Part shown: positions 33,304 through 42,189 of the stretch, piece by piece
Layout: every line of letters starts with the position of its first letter
Position numbering within the stretch: the stretch's first letter is position 1
NCBI RefSeq assembly: GCF_007992715.1
Contig: NZ_BKAU01000005.1
Coordinates: 620,001-684,000 of the forward strand
DNA from: Chitinophaga cymbidii
Lineage (GTDB): Bacteria; Bacteroidota; Bacteroidia; Chitinophagales; Chitinophagaceae
Direction: 5' to 3'
Length of the DNA stretch: 64,000 nt
The notes under the pieces: model-generated
What the model saw: the letters and a program-made list of their open reading frames with translations, nothing else
Told to the model about the DNA's origin: nothing
Database searches by the model: none
Translations under genes and position numbers: made by a program

Positions 33304-36300
33304 ATGAGAAAAAGTTTGCTCCCTAACCTGCTATTGGTTTGTTGTTATTCCACTGCGGCTATAGCGCAGTTGCCCGAAACGCCTGCTTATAGTGCCGTGC
33401 ACTATACAGATGAAAATGGCCTGCCGCAGAATAGCGTAAAGTTTATTTCCCCTGACAAGGAAGGATTTTTGTGGCTCGCTACAGAAAACGGCCTCGTCCG
33501 CTTCGACGGCAGCCGCTTTCGCAGCTTCAACAGCAGCCGCATCGCCTATATTTATCCGGATGCGGAACGCGACGAGCTGTTTGCCAGAACGGACAAGCGG
33601 GAGGTGATCAGTATCCATCACAGCAAAGCCGGCTGGGTGCATGCGCCTGCTGATTCGGGTAATTATGAATACTTCGTGTATGATGATACCAGCGGCACCT
33701 ACCCGGTGGTGGGCCTGCCCAATATCTTCGCCAATACGATCAAAGCAGACCGGTACCTGATCCCGACAGACGAAAATGCCTGCTTCCATATCACGCGGAA
33801 AGGAGTTTCGTTTGCTCGTTCCCGTGAGGAGCAATATTTTTTTCCTTATCCCAACTGTAATCCCTGGACATTTTTTACGCTCGGCGGTACGCTCTATCAC
33901 ATGCCGGAGAAGGGACGGTTCGTGCGGTTCAGTAGGGATACCCTGCAACCGGTGGTCATCACCGGCGATCTGGCAGGCAGTGAGGAAAAAGATTTTGAGC
34001 TGTACTGGAACTACATCGCGGAACAGGTGTTTCTCCGGCATGAGGATAAACTATACCTACTTTCCGCGGCCGGCCCCGCGTTGCATACCAGGGAGGTTTT
34101 AAACGGGTTTGACTTTTCGGGGAATAACATCGTATCCGTTTATTATGATGCGCAGCTGCAGAGAATATTCCTCGGCAGCTTGTCGAAAGGGCTGTATGTT
34201 TATACCAGGAAGCAATTCCGTCCGTTCGTCGCCTCCGGTAATCTCGGTAATGTATTTTACGCACAGGCGCCCTACGGGGACAATGGGGTGCTGACGCCGC
34301 AGGGGGTTGCATTCGACAACGCGGGCAGGGAAATGCGCTTCCCGCTGCTGCGCCGCCGGGGGCCGCTGTCGCAGAAATACAGCCTGCAGGAAGACGGGGA
34401 GGGGAATTTCTGGTCCAAAGACGACAATATCGTTTACAAATACGACAGTACCCTCACGAAGCTGTTATGGAAATGGACGTTCAACGGCGACGATGTCACC
34501 CAGTTATATATCGGCACCGGCAACCGGTTATGGATCGGCACCCGGAGGTCCGGTTTATATTACCTTCCCGCCGCAGATACCGCTCCGAAGCCGGTATTAT
34601 ACTCCGGCGACATAAAGGATGCGTCCTACCTGTTGCATGAAACGCCGGAGCTGCTCTGGGTGGGCACCGGAAAAGGGCTTTTCAGGGTGCATCTTCCCTC
34701 CGGCCGTATTACCACGGTGAAAGCGTTCATGGATACGTATGTCCGCAGCCTGCTCATTCCCATCCCCGGCGAAATATGGATCACCACATACGATAATGGC
34801 ATTTTCCTGTACCGGCGCAACAAGATCACCGCCATGCCCACAGACAGGAAGAACTACCTGAATACCACCCACTGCATCATCAGGGACGATCGCGATTTCT
34901 TCTGGATCACCACCAACAAAGGACTTTTCCAGGCTGCGCGGAAAGACATGCTGGCGTATGCGGACGGCAAGCACGACCACATCTATTATCATTATTATGC
35001 AAAGGCGCATGGCTTTCTGACAAATGAATTTAACGGCGGATGCCAGCCCTGCGCGCTTCGCCTGCAGAATGGCAATATCTCGCTGCCCATGCTGGATGGC
35101 TTGCTGCAGTACACTCCCACCGCCATTCATCCCGATCTGCCGGACAAGGCATTGTTCGTGGATCAGGTGGATGTAGATACGATGGCGCTGGCCGCCGCCG
35201 ATACCATTACGTTGCCCAACCATTTCCTGCGCGTCGGCCTGCATGTTACCACTCCTTATTTCGGCGATCCCCATAACCTGCAGATGCAGTATTCAATGGA
35301 AGGAGGGGAGAACACCGCATGGCTGCCGGTAGAGGAAAACGGCACGATCTATTTTTCAAAGATGCGCTCCGGCACTTACAAGCTGCGTATCCGGAAGTTC
35401 AATGGATTCGGTATCAATAATTATTCGGAGAAGGTCATCACGCTGGTGGTGGAAACCGGCTGGTTTGAAACAACATGGTTCCGCTTGCTGGTAGCCTGTT
35501 TTATAGTACTGGTGATATATTTATATATCCGCCTGCGCATGGTGCGCATACAGCGAAAGAACCGCGTTCTCAAATACCACGTGCAGGAACGGACAAGGGA
35601 ACTGGAGGAAACACTGGAATTCCTGCAGGCTTCGGAGCGGCAGCTGCGCAGGCAGGGGCTCATGCAGCAACGGCTGATCACCGCCATTACACACGATATC
35701 AAAACGCCGATGAAATACCTGCTGCTCCTGTCCGGCGCGGAAGGGAAGCACGACAAAAAATCGGTCGCCATGCATGATGCGCTTTACCGCATGTACCACC
35801 TCGTGGAAAATCTTATCCAGTATATGAAGATGCAGGCTATCGAGAACCAGGATTCCCTGCAGTATGTGGACCTGCATGAGCTGCTGGAAGAGAAAGCCGG
35901 GATCTTCAGGCCCATTGCCGAAGCCCGTGCGGTAAAGATATTGAATCAGGCTGCCCCGGACATCCAGGTGCCCGTGAACAGGCAACTGCTCGCCGTGGTG
36001 ATCAATAACCTGCTGGACAATGCGGTGAAATATACCGTCACCGGGTCCGTCCGCATCGGCGCATGCTATAAGGAAGGCGCCTTGTCTATCCAGATCACGG
36101 ATACCGGCATCGGGATGGAGCCCGCCATGCGCGACTGGATCAACCGGAACCAGTATGTGCAGCCGGAAGAAGAGCGATTACCCTACATGCAGAACGGTAT
36201 AGGTCTGATGATCGTTATAGAACTGTTGCAGCAGATAAACGGCAGGCTGGTGGTGCATGCTAACGAAGATGCCGGAACGAGGATGGAAGTGGTCCTGCAT

Positions 36301-36309
36301 CTGAATTAA
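33304..36309 (+). CDS. Propeller-type sensor histidine kinase
   Basis: A 1001-residue membrane kinase. After a signal peptide (MRKSLLPNLLLVCCYSTAAIAQ) comes a long periplasmic two-component regulator propeller. Its repeats read SPDKEGFLWLATENGLVRFDG, NRLWIGTRRSGLYYLP, LLWVGTGKGLFRV and FFWITTNKGLFQ. A Y_Y_Y-like domain and one membrane helix (about 727-748) follow. The cytoplasmic part has the H box ITHDIKTPMKY with His797, the N box NNLLDNAVKYT and G boxes DTGIGM and NGIGLMIV. Unlike hybrid (HTCS) proteins it has no receiver or DNA-binding domain. A TTG at 33295 adds three residues. It converges with a response regulator; the stop codons overlap. Confidence 0.9.
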   Translation: MRKSLLPNLLLVCCYSTAAIAQLPETPAYSAVHYTDENGLPQNSVKFISPDKEGFLWLATENGLVRFDGSRFRSFNSSRIAYIYPDAERDELFARTDKREVISIHHSKAGWVHAPADSGNYEYFVYDDTSGTYPVVGLPNIFANTIKADRYLIPTDENACFHITRKGVSFARSREEQYFFPYPNCNPWTFFTLGGTLYHMPEKGRFVRFSRDTLQPVVITGDLAGSEEKDFELYWNYIAEQVFLRHEDKLYLLSAAGPALHTREVLNGFDFSGNNIVSVYYDAQLQRIFLGSLSKGLYVYTRKQFRPFVASGNLGNVFYAQAPYGDNGVLTPQGVAFDNAGREMRFPLLRRRGPLSQKYSLQEDGEGNFWSKDDNIVYKYDSTLTKLLWKWTFNGDDVTQLYIGTGNRLWIGTRRSGLYYLPAADTAPKPVLYSGDIKDASYLLHETPELLWVGTGKGLFRVHLPSGRITTVKAFMDTYVRSLLIPIPGEIWITTYDNGIFLYRRNKITAMPTDRKNYLNTTHCIIRDDRDFFWITTNKGLFQAARKDMLAYADGKHDHIYYHYYAKAHGFLTNEFNGGCQPCALRLQNGNISLPMLDGLLQYTPTAIHPDLPDKALFVDQVDVDTMALAAADTITLPNHFLRVGLHVTTPYFGDPHNLQMQYSMEGGENTAWLPVEENGTIYFSKMRSGTYKLRIRKFNGFGINNYSEKVITLVVETGWFETTWFRLLVACFIVLVIYLYIRLRMVRIQRKNRVLKYHVQERTRELEETLEFLQASERQLRRQGLMQQRLITAITHDIKTPMKYLLLLSGAEGKHDKKSVAMHDALYRMYHLVENLIQYMKMQAIENQDSLQYVDLHELLEEKAGIFRPIAEARAVKILNQAAPDIQVPVNRQLLAVVINNLLDNAVKYTVTGSVRIGACYKEGALSIQITDTGIGMEPAMRDWINRNQYVQPEEERLPYMQNGIGLMIVIELLQQINGRLVVHANEDAGTRMEVVLHLN

Positions 36310-36944
36310 TTCGCTGCGCTGTACATCTTCACTTTCTCCAGCAATTCCACAATATTGCTGATGCCCAGTTTTTCAAAAATGCGGGTCTTGTAAGTACTCA
36401 CTGTTGTTACCTGCAAATGCAACGTTTCCGCGATCCGCGCTACGGGGATACCCCTGGTGAGCAGGTTCATGACCTCTATCTCGCGCGGGGAGAGAGCGGA
36501 TAAAGGATTGACCGCCGGCACACGTTGTGAGTTCAGTATATTGAGCATTTGTTGCCGCGTGGATGCGCTCATGTATTTTTCCTGGTTCAGCACGGTACGG
36601 ATCGCCAGCCGGATCTCCTCCTCGGGCGTATATTTCATCAGGTATCCGTCCGCTCCCGCCTGTATATAGTTAATGGCAAACAACTGCTCGTCATACCCTG
36701 AGAAGATCAGTACGCGGATCTGCGGCTGGCGCAGCTTTACCGCTGCGATCATCTGCAGGTTGTTGCCTCCCGGAATATTAATGTCAAGAATCAGTACGTC
36801 GAAGGTTTGGGTCTCCAGCAGCGCGATCACTTCGTCGAACGTCTCCGCCTCGGTAACATTCGTGGGAACAGGCAACGTGGAAACGATATGTGATACGCCT
36901 AAACGGACGATCGTATGATCATCCGCAATCAGAATATTTTTCAT
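36306..36944 (-). CDS. NarL/LuxR-type response regulator
   Basis: A 212-residue regulator with an N-terminal receiver domain (acidic pair in ADDH at residues 8-9, phosphoryl Asp54 in LILDINIPGG, Lys near 104 in YLMKYTP). The C-terminal LuxR-type helix-turn-helix reads SPREIEVMNLLTRGIPVARI. The frame extends to 36974, but MKNILIADDH at 36944 is the natural start. It converges on the sensor kinase, sharing a TTAA at the stops, and is probably its partner although it is transcribed from its own promoter. Confidence 0.92.
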   Translation of the reverse strand: MKNILIADDHTIVRLGVSHIVSTLPVPTNVTEAETFDEVIALLETQTFDVLILDINIPGGNNLQMIAAVKLRQPQIRVLIFSGYDEQLFAINYIQAGADGYLMKYTPEEEIRLAIRTVLNQEKYMSASTRQQMLNILNSQRVPAVNPLSALSPREIEVMNLLTRGIPVARIAETLHLQVTTVSTYKTRIFEKLGISNIVELLEKVKMYSAAN

Positions 36945-37141
36945 AGTATATGTTAGTTTACACTCACTGGCCAATCACAGTAACAAACAAAAATAGCACA
37001 AAGACATGTCACCATGCGTAGAAATTCTACTACACGGACATCCCGGAAAGCAACCGCTGACAAAAAAATCAGGGAAATTTTCAAAACTTTACTAATTTTC
37101 CCCTTCTCTTTATTGTTTATTGTACAGCTTAACAACTAATT

Positions 37142-38605
37142 ATGAGCTCTAACCGCAGAAACTTCCTGCGCCAGCTGGCGATAGGATCTGGCGCCCTTGC
37201 AGTAGGGATGCCCACTTTTGCTTCCACACCTACAGTTCCAAGCGACCGGGAATTAAGACAGGCATTGGAGTTGTCCGGCAAACGGCAGCGTTTTAACATG
37301 AGCGGTTACGCCGCCCCGAAGATCGACAAGGTACGCATCGGCTTCATCGGCCTCGGTATGCGTGGCCCCGGCGCCGTACAGCGCATGTCTTTCATCGATG
37401 GGGTGGAGATCGTTGCATTGTGCGACAAATTGCCCGACCGCGCCACCAAAGCCCAGCAGATCGTTGAAAAGGCCGGCAGGCCCAAAGCGAAGGAATATTC
37501 CGGCGAAGACGGCTGGAAGGCAATGATCGACAACGAGGACCTCGACCTCGTGTACATCACTTCCCCCTGGCACCTCCACACGCCGATGGCGCTGTATGCC
37601 ATGGAAAGCGGCAAGCACGCCGCCAGTGAAGTGCCCATCGCGCTGACTTTGGACGAATGCTGGAAGCTGGTGGAAACATCGGAAAGAACAAAGAAGCATT
37701 GCATGATGCTCGAAAACTGCTGCTACGACTTCTTTGAACTGCTGACCCTCAACATGGCCCGCAACGGCATGTTCGGAGAGCTGGTACATGCGGAAGGCGC
37801 ATACATCCACGATCTCCGCGAACTCAACTTCTCCAAAACAGGATATGAAAGCATGTGGAGGCTTCGCCAGAACGCCGCCCACAACGCTAATCTCTATCCC
37901 ACGCATGGCCTTGGTCCCGTTGCCCAGTGCATGGACATCAACCGCGGCGATAAAATGGACTATCTCGTAACGATGGCGAGTAACGACTTCATGATGGGCG
38001 CCATGGCCAGGGAAAAGGCCGCTACCGATCCGTTCTACAACGAATTCGTCGGCAAGCCCTACCGCGGCAATATGAACACGACCATCATCAAGACGAATAA
38101 AGGCAAGACCATGATGATACAACATGATGTGACCACGCCCCGCCCGTATTCCCGCATCCATCTCGTGAGCGGCACCAAGGGCGTTGCTTCCAAATATCCT
38201 TCTCCCGAACGCATCGCTTTCGGCCACAGCTGGATCAAGGAGGAAGAAATGAACGAGCTGAAGGAAAAGTATACGCCTGAAATCATCAAACACGTAGGCG
38301 AGATCGCCAAAAAAGTGGGCGGCCACGGCGGTATGGACTTTATGATGGACTGGCGCCTGATAGACTGTCTGCGTAACGGATTACCGCTGGACCAGGACGT
38401 ATACGACGGCGTATCCTGGAGCTGCATTCTGCCATTGAGCGAAAAATCCATCGCAAAACGTTCCAACAGCATCGATATCCCGGACTTCACGAGAGGCTCC
38501 TGGAAAACGAACAAGCCGGTGAACCTTACGCTGGATGGTGGCGGGAACACTGGTGTGCGAAACATCGAGAAAAGAGATGGCACCAAGCAGCTGAACGTAC
38601 ATTGA
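37142..38605 (+). CDS. Tat-exported Gfo/Idh/MocA-family protein, GH109-like
   Basis: A 487-residue protein with a twin-arginine signal (SNRRNFLRQLAIGSGALAVG) and an NAD-binding Rossmann fold (KVRIGFIGLGMRGPG, about residues 60-74). The segments TSPWHLHTPMALYAMESGKH, ERTKKHCMMLENCCYDFFEL and HAEGAYIHDLREL match the GH109 branch (NAD-dependent alpha-N-acetylgalactosaminidase) better than ordinary Gfo/Idh dehydrogenases. That assignment comes from remembered motifs. Tat export with bound NAD fits a periplasmic redox-assisted glycosidase. It is monocistronic with a strong terminator, next to the sensor kinase/regulator pair. Confidence 0.82.
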   Translation: MSSNRRNFLRQLAIGSGALAVGMPTFASTPTVPSDRELRQALELSGKRQRFNMSGYAAPKIDKVRIGFIGLGMRGPGAVQRMSFIDGVEIVALCDKLPDRATKAQQIVEKAGRPKAKEYSGEDGWKAMIDNEDLDLVYITSPWHLHTPMALYAMESGKHAASEVPIALTLDECWKLVETSERTKKHCMMLENCCYDFFELLTLNMARNGMFGELVHAEGAYIHDLRELNFSKTGYESMWRLRQNAAHNANLYPTHGLGPVAQCMDINRGDKMDYLVTMASNDFMMGAMAREKAATDPFYNEFVGKPYRGNMNTTIIKTNKGKTMMIQHDVTTPRPYSRIHLVSGTKGVASKYPSPERIAFGHSWIKEEEMNELKEKYTPEIIKHVGEIAKKVGGHGGMDFMMDWRLIDCLRNGLPLDQDVYDGVSWSCILPLSEKSIAKRSNSIDIPDFTRGSWKTNKPVNLTLDGGGNTGVRNIEKRDGTKQLNVH

Positions 38606-38628
38606 TAAAGGATTGATAAATGGAAAGG

Positions 38629-38648
38629 GCGCCCTCTGAGCAGGGCGC
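38629..38648 (+). terminator. Rho-independent terminator after the GH109-like gene
   Basis: GCGCCCT, a six-base loop and AGGGCGC form the stem, followed by seven T. Confidence 0.87.
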
Positions 38649-38740
38649 TTTTTTTGTTTCCACAGGAATAAGTGTACAGATTGATTAAAATCTGCGCAGA
38701 ACTGATTAAAAACCACAAATACCCCCAGCGCCATTCCCGG

Positions 38741-38748
38741 TACTTTTG
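38741..38748 (+). promoter_or_regulatory. Bacteroidota -7 box for the hydroxyproline operon
   Basis: TACTTTTG matches TAnnTTTG, 14 bases before the ATG at 38763, so the leader would be very short. Confidence 0.6.
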
Positions 38749-38762
38749 AGAAAAAGAAATCG

Positions 38763-39689
38763 ATGGCAATTAAATGGAAGGGGGTATTTCCCGCACTTAC
38801 TACCAAGTTCACGGCGGACGATGAACTGGATCTTTCCCTGTTCGGCAAAAACCTGGAGGCGCAGCTGGAAGCTGGCGTGGAGGGGATCATCCTGGGTGGC
38901 TCACTGGGAGAGGCCAGTGTATTGACAACAGCGGAAAAAGAAAGTCTGGTGCTGCATGCGGTGGAACAGGTCAATGGTAAGGTGCCGGTAGTGGTGAATA
39001 TCGCGGAAGGGGCCACCAGGGAGGCCATCCGGCAGGCGGCGCTGGCAAAGCAATGGGGCGCGGACGGACTGATGCTGCTGCCGCCCATGCGGTACAGAGC
39101 GGATCACCGCGAAACGGTTACTTATTTCAAATCGGTGGCCGCATCCACAGACCTGCCCATTATGCTCTACAATAACCCGGTAGATTACAAAATTGATATT
39201 ACCCTTGAAATGTTCGACGAGCTGGCGGAAGTACCGAACATCAGCGCCGTAAAGGAATCCACACGCGATGTGACCAATGTGATCAGGATGCGGAACCGCT
39301 TCGGGGACCGCTTCAGCATTCTCTGCGGAGTAGACACCCTCACGCTGGAAGAACTGGTAACCGGCGCTGATGGCCTTGTAGCGGGACTGGTATGCGCTTT
39401 TCCCGCGGAAACCGTAGCGCTTTACAAACTCATCAAAGCCGGGAAGATTCAGGAAGCGCTTCCCCTGTACCGCTGGTTCATGCCGCTGCTCGAACTGGAC
39501 ATCCACCCCAAGCTCGTACAATATATCAAGCTGGCGGAAGCGCAGACGGGCATTGGTTCCGAATATGTGCGCGCACCGCGGCTCGCACTGGTGGGAGAGG
39601 AAAGAAAGAGAGTGCTCGGCGTTATAGAACAGGCGCTGGCAACAAGACCGGAACTGCCGGCATACCATCATCTGAACGTTACTGCATGA
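38763..39689 (+). CDS. DHDPS-family lyase, probable 1-pyrroline-4-hydroxy-2-carboxylate deaminase
   Basis: A 308-residue class I aldolase-fold protein of the dihydrodipicolinate synthase family. The Schiff-base residue is Lys164 (SAVKES) and the conserved Tyr is Tyr136 (MLYNNP). The substrate loop reads GGSLGE rather than the GTTGE of true DapA, so lysine synthesis is unlikely. Its place before a semialdehyde dehydrogenase, a proline-racemase-type epimerase and a D-amino-acid dehydrogenase points to deaminating dehydration of pyrroline-hydroxycarboxylate to 2-oxoglutarate semialdehyde. It overlaps the next gene by four bases (ATGA). Confidence 0.85.
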   Translation: MAIKWKGVFPALTTKFTADDELDLSLFGKNLEAQLEAGVEGIILGGSLGEASVLTTAEKESLVLHAVEQVNGKVPVVVNIAEGATREAIRQAALAKQWGADGLMLLPPMRYRADHRETVTYFKSVAASTDLPIMLYNNPVDYKIDITLEMFDELAEVPNISAVKESTRDVTNVIRMRNRFGDRFSILCGVDTLTLEELVTGADGLVAGLVCAFPAETVALYKLIKAGKIQEALPLYRWFMPLLELDIHPKLVQYIKLAEAQTGIGSEYVRAPRLALVGEERKRVLGVIEQALATRPELPAYHHLNVTA

Positions 39690-41095
39690 ACCATATCGAT
39701 ACCGTCATGCGGCAATCGCTTGCTGCGTTCGCCGCTTACAGAAAAACCACACCCGCGCAGCGCGCTTCGTTCCTGGAGCAGATCGCCACCCAACTGGCAT
39801 CCGCGCGGGAACAACTGACCGCCAAAGCGCAGGAAGAATCGCATCTGCCATTGCCCCGCCTCAACGGAGAGCTGACCCGCACCATCAACCAGCTGAAAAT
39901 GTTTGCCCGCCTGATCACGGAAGGCAGCTGGGTGGAAGCGGTGATCGACAAAGGCGATAAAGACACCCGCAAAATGTTGCTGCCTGTGGGGCCGGTGGTC
40001 GTTTTCGGCGCCAGCAATTTTCCGTTTGCCTTTTCCACGGCCGGCGGCGATACGGCCAGCGCCCTGGCTGCTGGTGCTACTGTAGTGGTGAAAGGACATT
40101 CCGCCCATGCGGGCACCTCCGAGGCCGTGTTCGCCGCGATGCAGGAAGCGGCTCGTTTGTACCGCATGCCGGAACATACCGTGCAGCACGTGCTCGGTCC
40201 CGGCAGCACGGCCGGTAAAGCGCTGGTAACGCATCCCGCGGCCGCCGGTGTGGGCTTCACCGGTTCCTTCAGCGGAGGTACGGCCCTGCTGCGCTATGCG
40301 GCGGAAAGAGAACGGCCCATTCCCGTATTTGCGGAAATGAGCAGCATCAATCCCGTTGTGCTGCTGCCGGATACTTTGCATAAAAACACCGCTGCGCTGG
40401 CGAAAATGCTGGGCGCCTCCATTACGCTCGGCATGGGGCAGTTCTGCACCAATCCGGGTTTGCTGGTGGCGCTGGAAAGCCCTGTGCTGGAGGATTTCCT
40501 GCAGCAACTGGGCGAAGCCGTCAGCGAGGCGGCAAAACATGAAATGCTGCACGAAGGAATTGCAGATAATTATTCCGCCGGGCTCGCAGCCATGCTTGAA
40601 CAGAAAGGCATAGCGGTCGTGCGCAGCGGAACAGGCACGCTCGCTAAAGTGAGCGCCGGCACTTTTCTGCAAAATCCACATTTCAAAGACGAAGTGTTCG
40701 GGCCATTTTCCCTGATGGTGGCCTGCGCGGATAAAACAGAGATGACCGCCGTGCTGCAAAGCCTGCAAGGCCAGCTCACCGCCACTATCATGGCAACGGA
40801 CAGCGACCTGGCCGCGCATGCGGACATCCTGGAGCTGCAAACCTCACTGGCCGGAAGAGTGATCCTCAACGATGCGCCCACCGGCGTGGAAGTCAATAGC
40901 AGCATGGTGCACGGCGGGCCGTTCCCGGCCACTTCCGACGCGCGTTTTACCTCCGTGGGCGCCTCCGCCATTAAACGATGGGTGCGGCCGGTATGTTTCC
41001 AGGGCTTTCCGGACGCATGGTTGCCGGAAGAGTTGAAAGATGCCAATCCCCGCGGGATCTGGCGCTCAGTGAACAACGAATGGTCAAAACAGTGA
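39686..41095 (+). CDS. Aldehyde dehydrogenase, probable 2,5-dioxovalerate (2-oxoglutarate semialdehyde) dehydrogenase
   Basis: A 469-residue aldehyde dehydrogenase. Catalytic residues are Cys254 (GMGQFCTNPG), Glu217 (FAEMSSINP) and Asn111 (GASNFPFAF). The segments GQFCTNPG and the short N-terminus resemble the NADP-dependent 2-oxoglutarate-semialdehyde dehydrogenase branch. The open frame extends back to 39392 inside the upstream gene, but the ATG at 39686, overlapping that gene's stop as ATGA, is the believable start. It would carry out the last step of hydroxyproline breakdown, to 2-oxoglutarate. Confidence 0.9.
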   Translation: MNHIDTVMRQSLAAFAAYRKTTPAQRASFLEQIATQLASAREQLTAKAQEESHLPLPRLNGELTRTINQLKMFARLITEGSWVEAVIDKGDKDTRKMLLPVGPVVVFGASNFPFAFSTAGGDTASALAAGATVVVKGHSAHAGTSEAVFAAMQEAARLYRMPEHTVQHVLGPGSTAGKALVTHPAAAGVGFTGSFSGGTALLRYAAERERPIPVFAEMSSINPVVLLPDTLHKNTAALAKMLGASITLGMGQFCTNPGLLVALESPVLEDFLQQLGEAVSEAAKHEMLHEGIADNYSAGLAAMLEQKGIAVVRSGTGTLAKVSAGTFLQNPHFKDEVFGPFSLMVACADKTEMTAVLQSLQGQLTATIMATDSDLAAHADILELQTSLAGRVILNDAPTGVEVNSSMVHGGPFPATSDARFTSVGASAIKRWVRPVCFQGFPDAWLPEELKDANPRGIWRSVNNEWSKQ

Positions 41096-41101
41096 ACAGT
41101 G

Positions 41102-41118
41102 AATAGTCGCTGACTATT
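41102..41118. promoter_or_regulatory. Inverted repeat between dehydrogenase and epimerase genes
   Basis: AATAGTC-GCT-GACTATT, perfect seven-base arms, in the 48-base gap. It could be an operator or a small mRNA hairpin. A near-match promoter box follows (TTATTTTG, about 41132-41139). Confidence 0.4.
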
Positions 41119-41143
41119 ACTTAAACTTTTATTATTTTGGAAT

Positions 41144-42157
41144 ATGAAACCTGCGGGCAAAAAGACTTTTTTCTGCATAGATGCGCATACCTGTGGTAAC
41201 CCCGTTCGCCTCGTTGCCGGTGGCGGGCCCAGCCTGAAGGGGAACAACATGAGTGAAAAACGGCAGCATTTTCTCGATGAGTTTGACTGGATACGCAAGG
41301 GGCTGATGTTTGAGCCCCGGGGGCACGACATGATGAGCGGCAGCATCCTGTATGCGCCGCATGATCCGCAGAACGACGTGGCGGTGCTGTTTATCGAAAC
41401 CAGCGGCTGCCTGCCCATGTGCGGTCACGGTACCATCGGTACGATCACCATCGCGATAGAAGAAGGGCTGTTATTACCAAAGAAATCAGGCACAGTACGG
41501 ATGGAAACCCCGGCGGGGCTGGTAAATATCAGCTATCAGACCGTCGGGAATAAAGTGAAATCAGTGAAGCTGACGAACGTACCGTCTTTTCTCGCGGCGG
41601 CGGAGCTGACCGTGGAGTGCCCGGAGCTGGGAGAGCTGGTCTTCGATGTGTCTTACGGCGGTAACTTCTACGCCATCGTGGACGTGCAGCGGAATTTCGC
41701 GGGCCTTGAACATTATCCGGCGGACAAGCTCATCAGTTGGGCGCGTGAAATACGTAAACGGATAAACGAAAAATATGAATTTGTCCATCCTGATGACCCG
41801 ACTATCAATCGTTGCTCGCATGTGCTGTGGACCGGCGCTGTGTTGAATCCCGCATCCACCGCCCGCAACGCCGTGTTTTACGGAGATAAGGCCATCGACC
41901 GTTCGCCCTGTGGCACCGGCACTTCCGCCCGTATGGCGCAATGGTACGCAAAAGGGAAGCTGAAGAAGGGAGAGGCGTTTATCCATGAAAGTATCATCGG
42001 CTCTACGTTCACCGGCCGCATCGAAGAAGAAACGACTGTTGCCGGCAAACCCGCCATCAGGCCCAGTATCGAAGGATGGGCGCGGGTGTATGGTTATAAC
42101 ACCATTAGTATAGATCCGGATGATGATCCTTATGCGTATGGGTTTCAGGTATTGTAA
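41144..42157 (+). CDS. 4-hydroxyproline 2-epimerase (proline racemase family)
   Basis: A 337-residue cofactor-independent epimerase. Both catalytic cysteines are present: Cys93 in PMCGHGTIG and Cys256 in SPCGTGTSA. Two cysteines mean racemase/epimerase chemistry; the dehydratase branch has Thr in place of the second. The C-terminal STFTGRIEEET fits the family. In this operon the substrate is most likely trans-4-hydroxy-L-proline, giving cis-4-hydroxy-D-proline, the first step of the pathway. Separate proline racemase activity is not excluded. Confidence 0.92.
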   Translation: MKPAGKKTFFCIDAHTCGNPVRLVAGGGPSLKGNNMSEKRQHFLDEFDWIRKGLMFEPRGHDMMSGSILYAPHDPQNDVAVLFIETSGCLPMCGHGTIGTITIAIEEGLLLPKKSGTVRMETPAGLVNISYQTVGNKVKSVKLTNVPSFLAAAELTVECPELGELVFDVSYGGNFYAIVDVQRNFAGLEHYPADKLISWAREIRKRINEKYEFVHPDDPTINRCSHVLWTGAVLNPASTARNAVFYGDKAIDRSPCGTGTSARMAQWYAKGKLKKGEAFIHESIIGSTFTGRIEEETTVAGKPAIRPSIEGWARVYGYNTISIDPDDDPYAYGFQVL

Positions 42158-42189
42158 AAACTAACAGAAGGAAAGACAAACATTAACAG

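Noticed and set aside
38763..39689. Assignment as DapA (4-hydroxy-tetrahydrodipicolinate synthase)
   Set aside because: The substrate loop reads GGSLGE instead of GTTGE, and the neighbours are hydroxyproline-pathway genes, not lysine genes.
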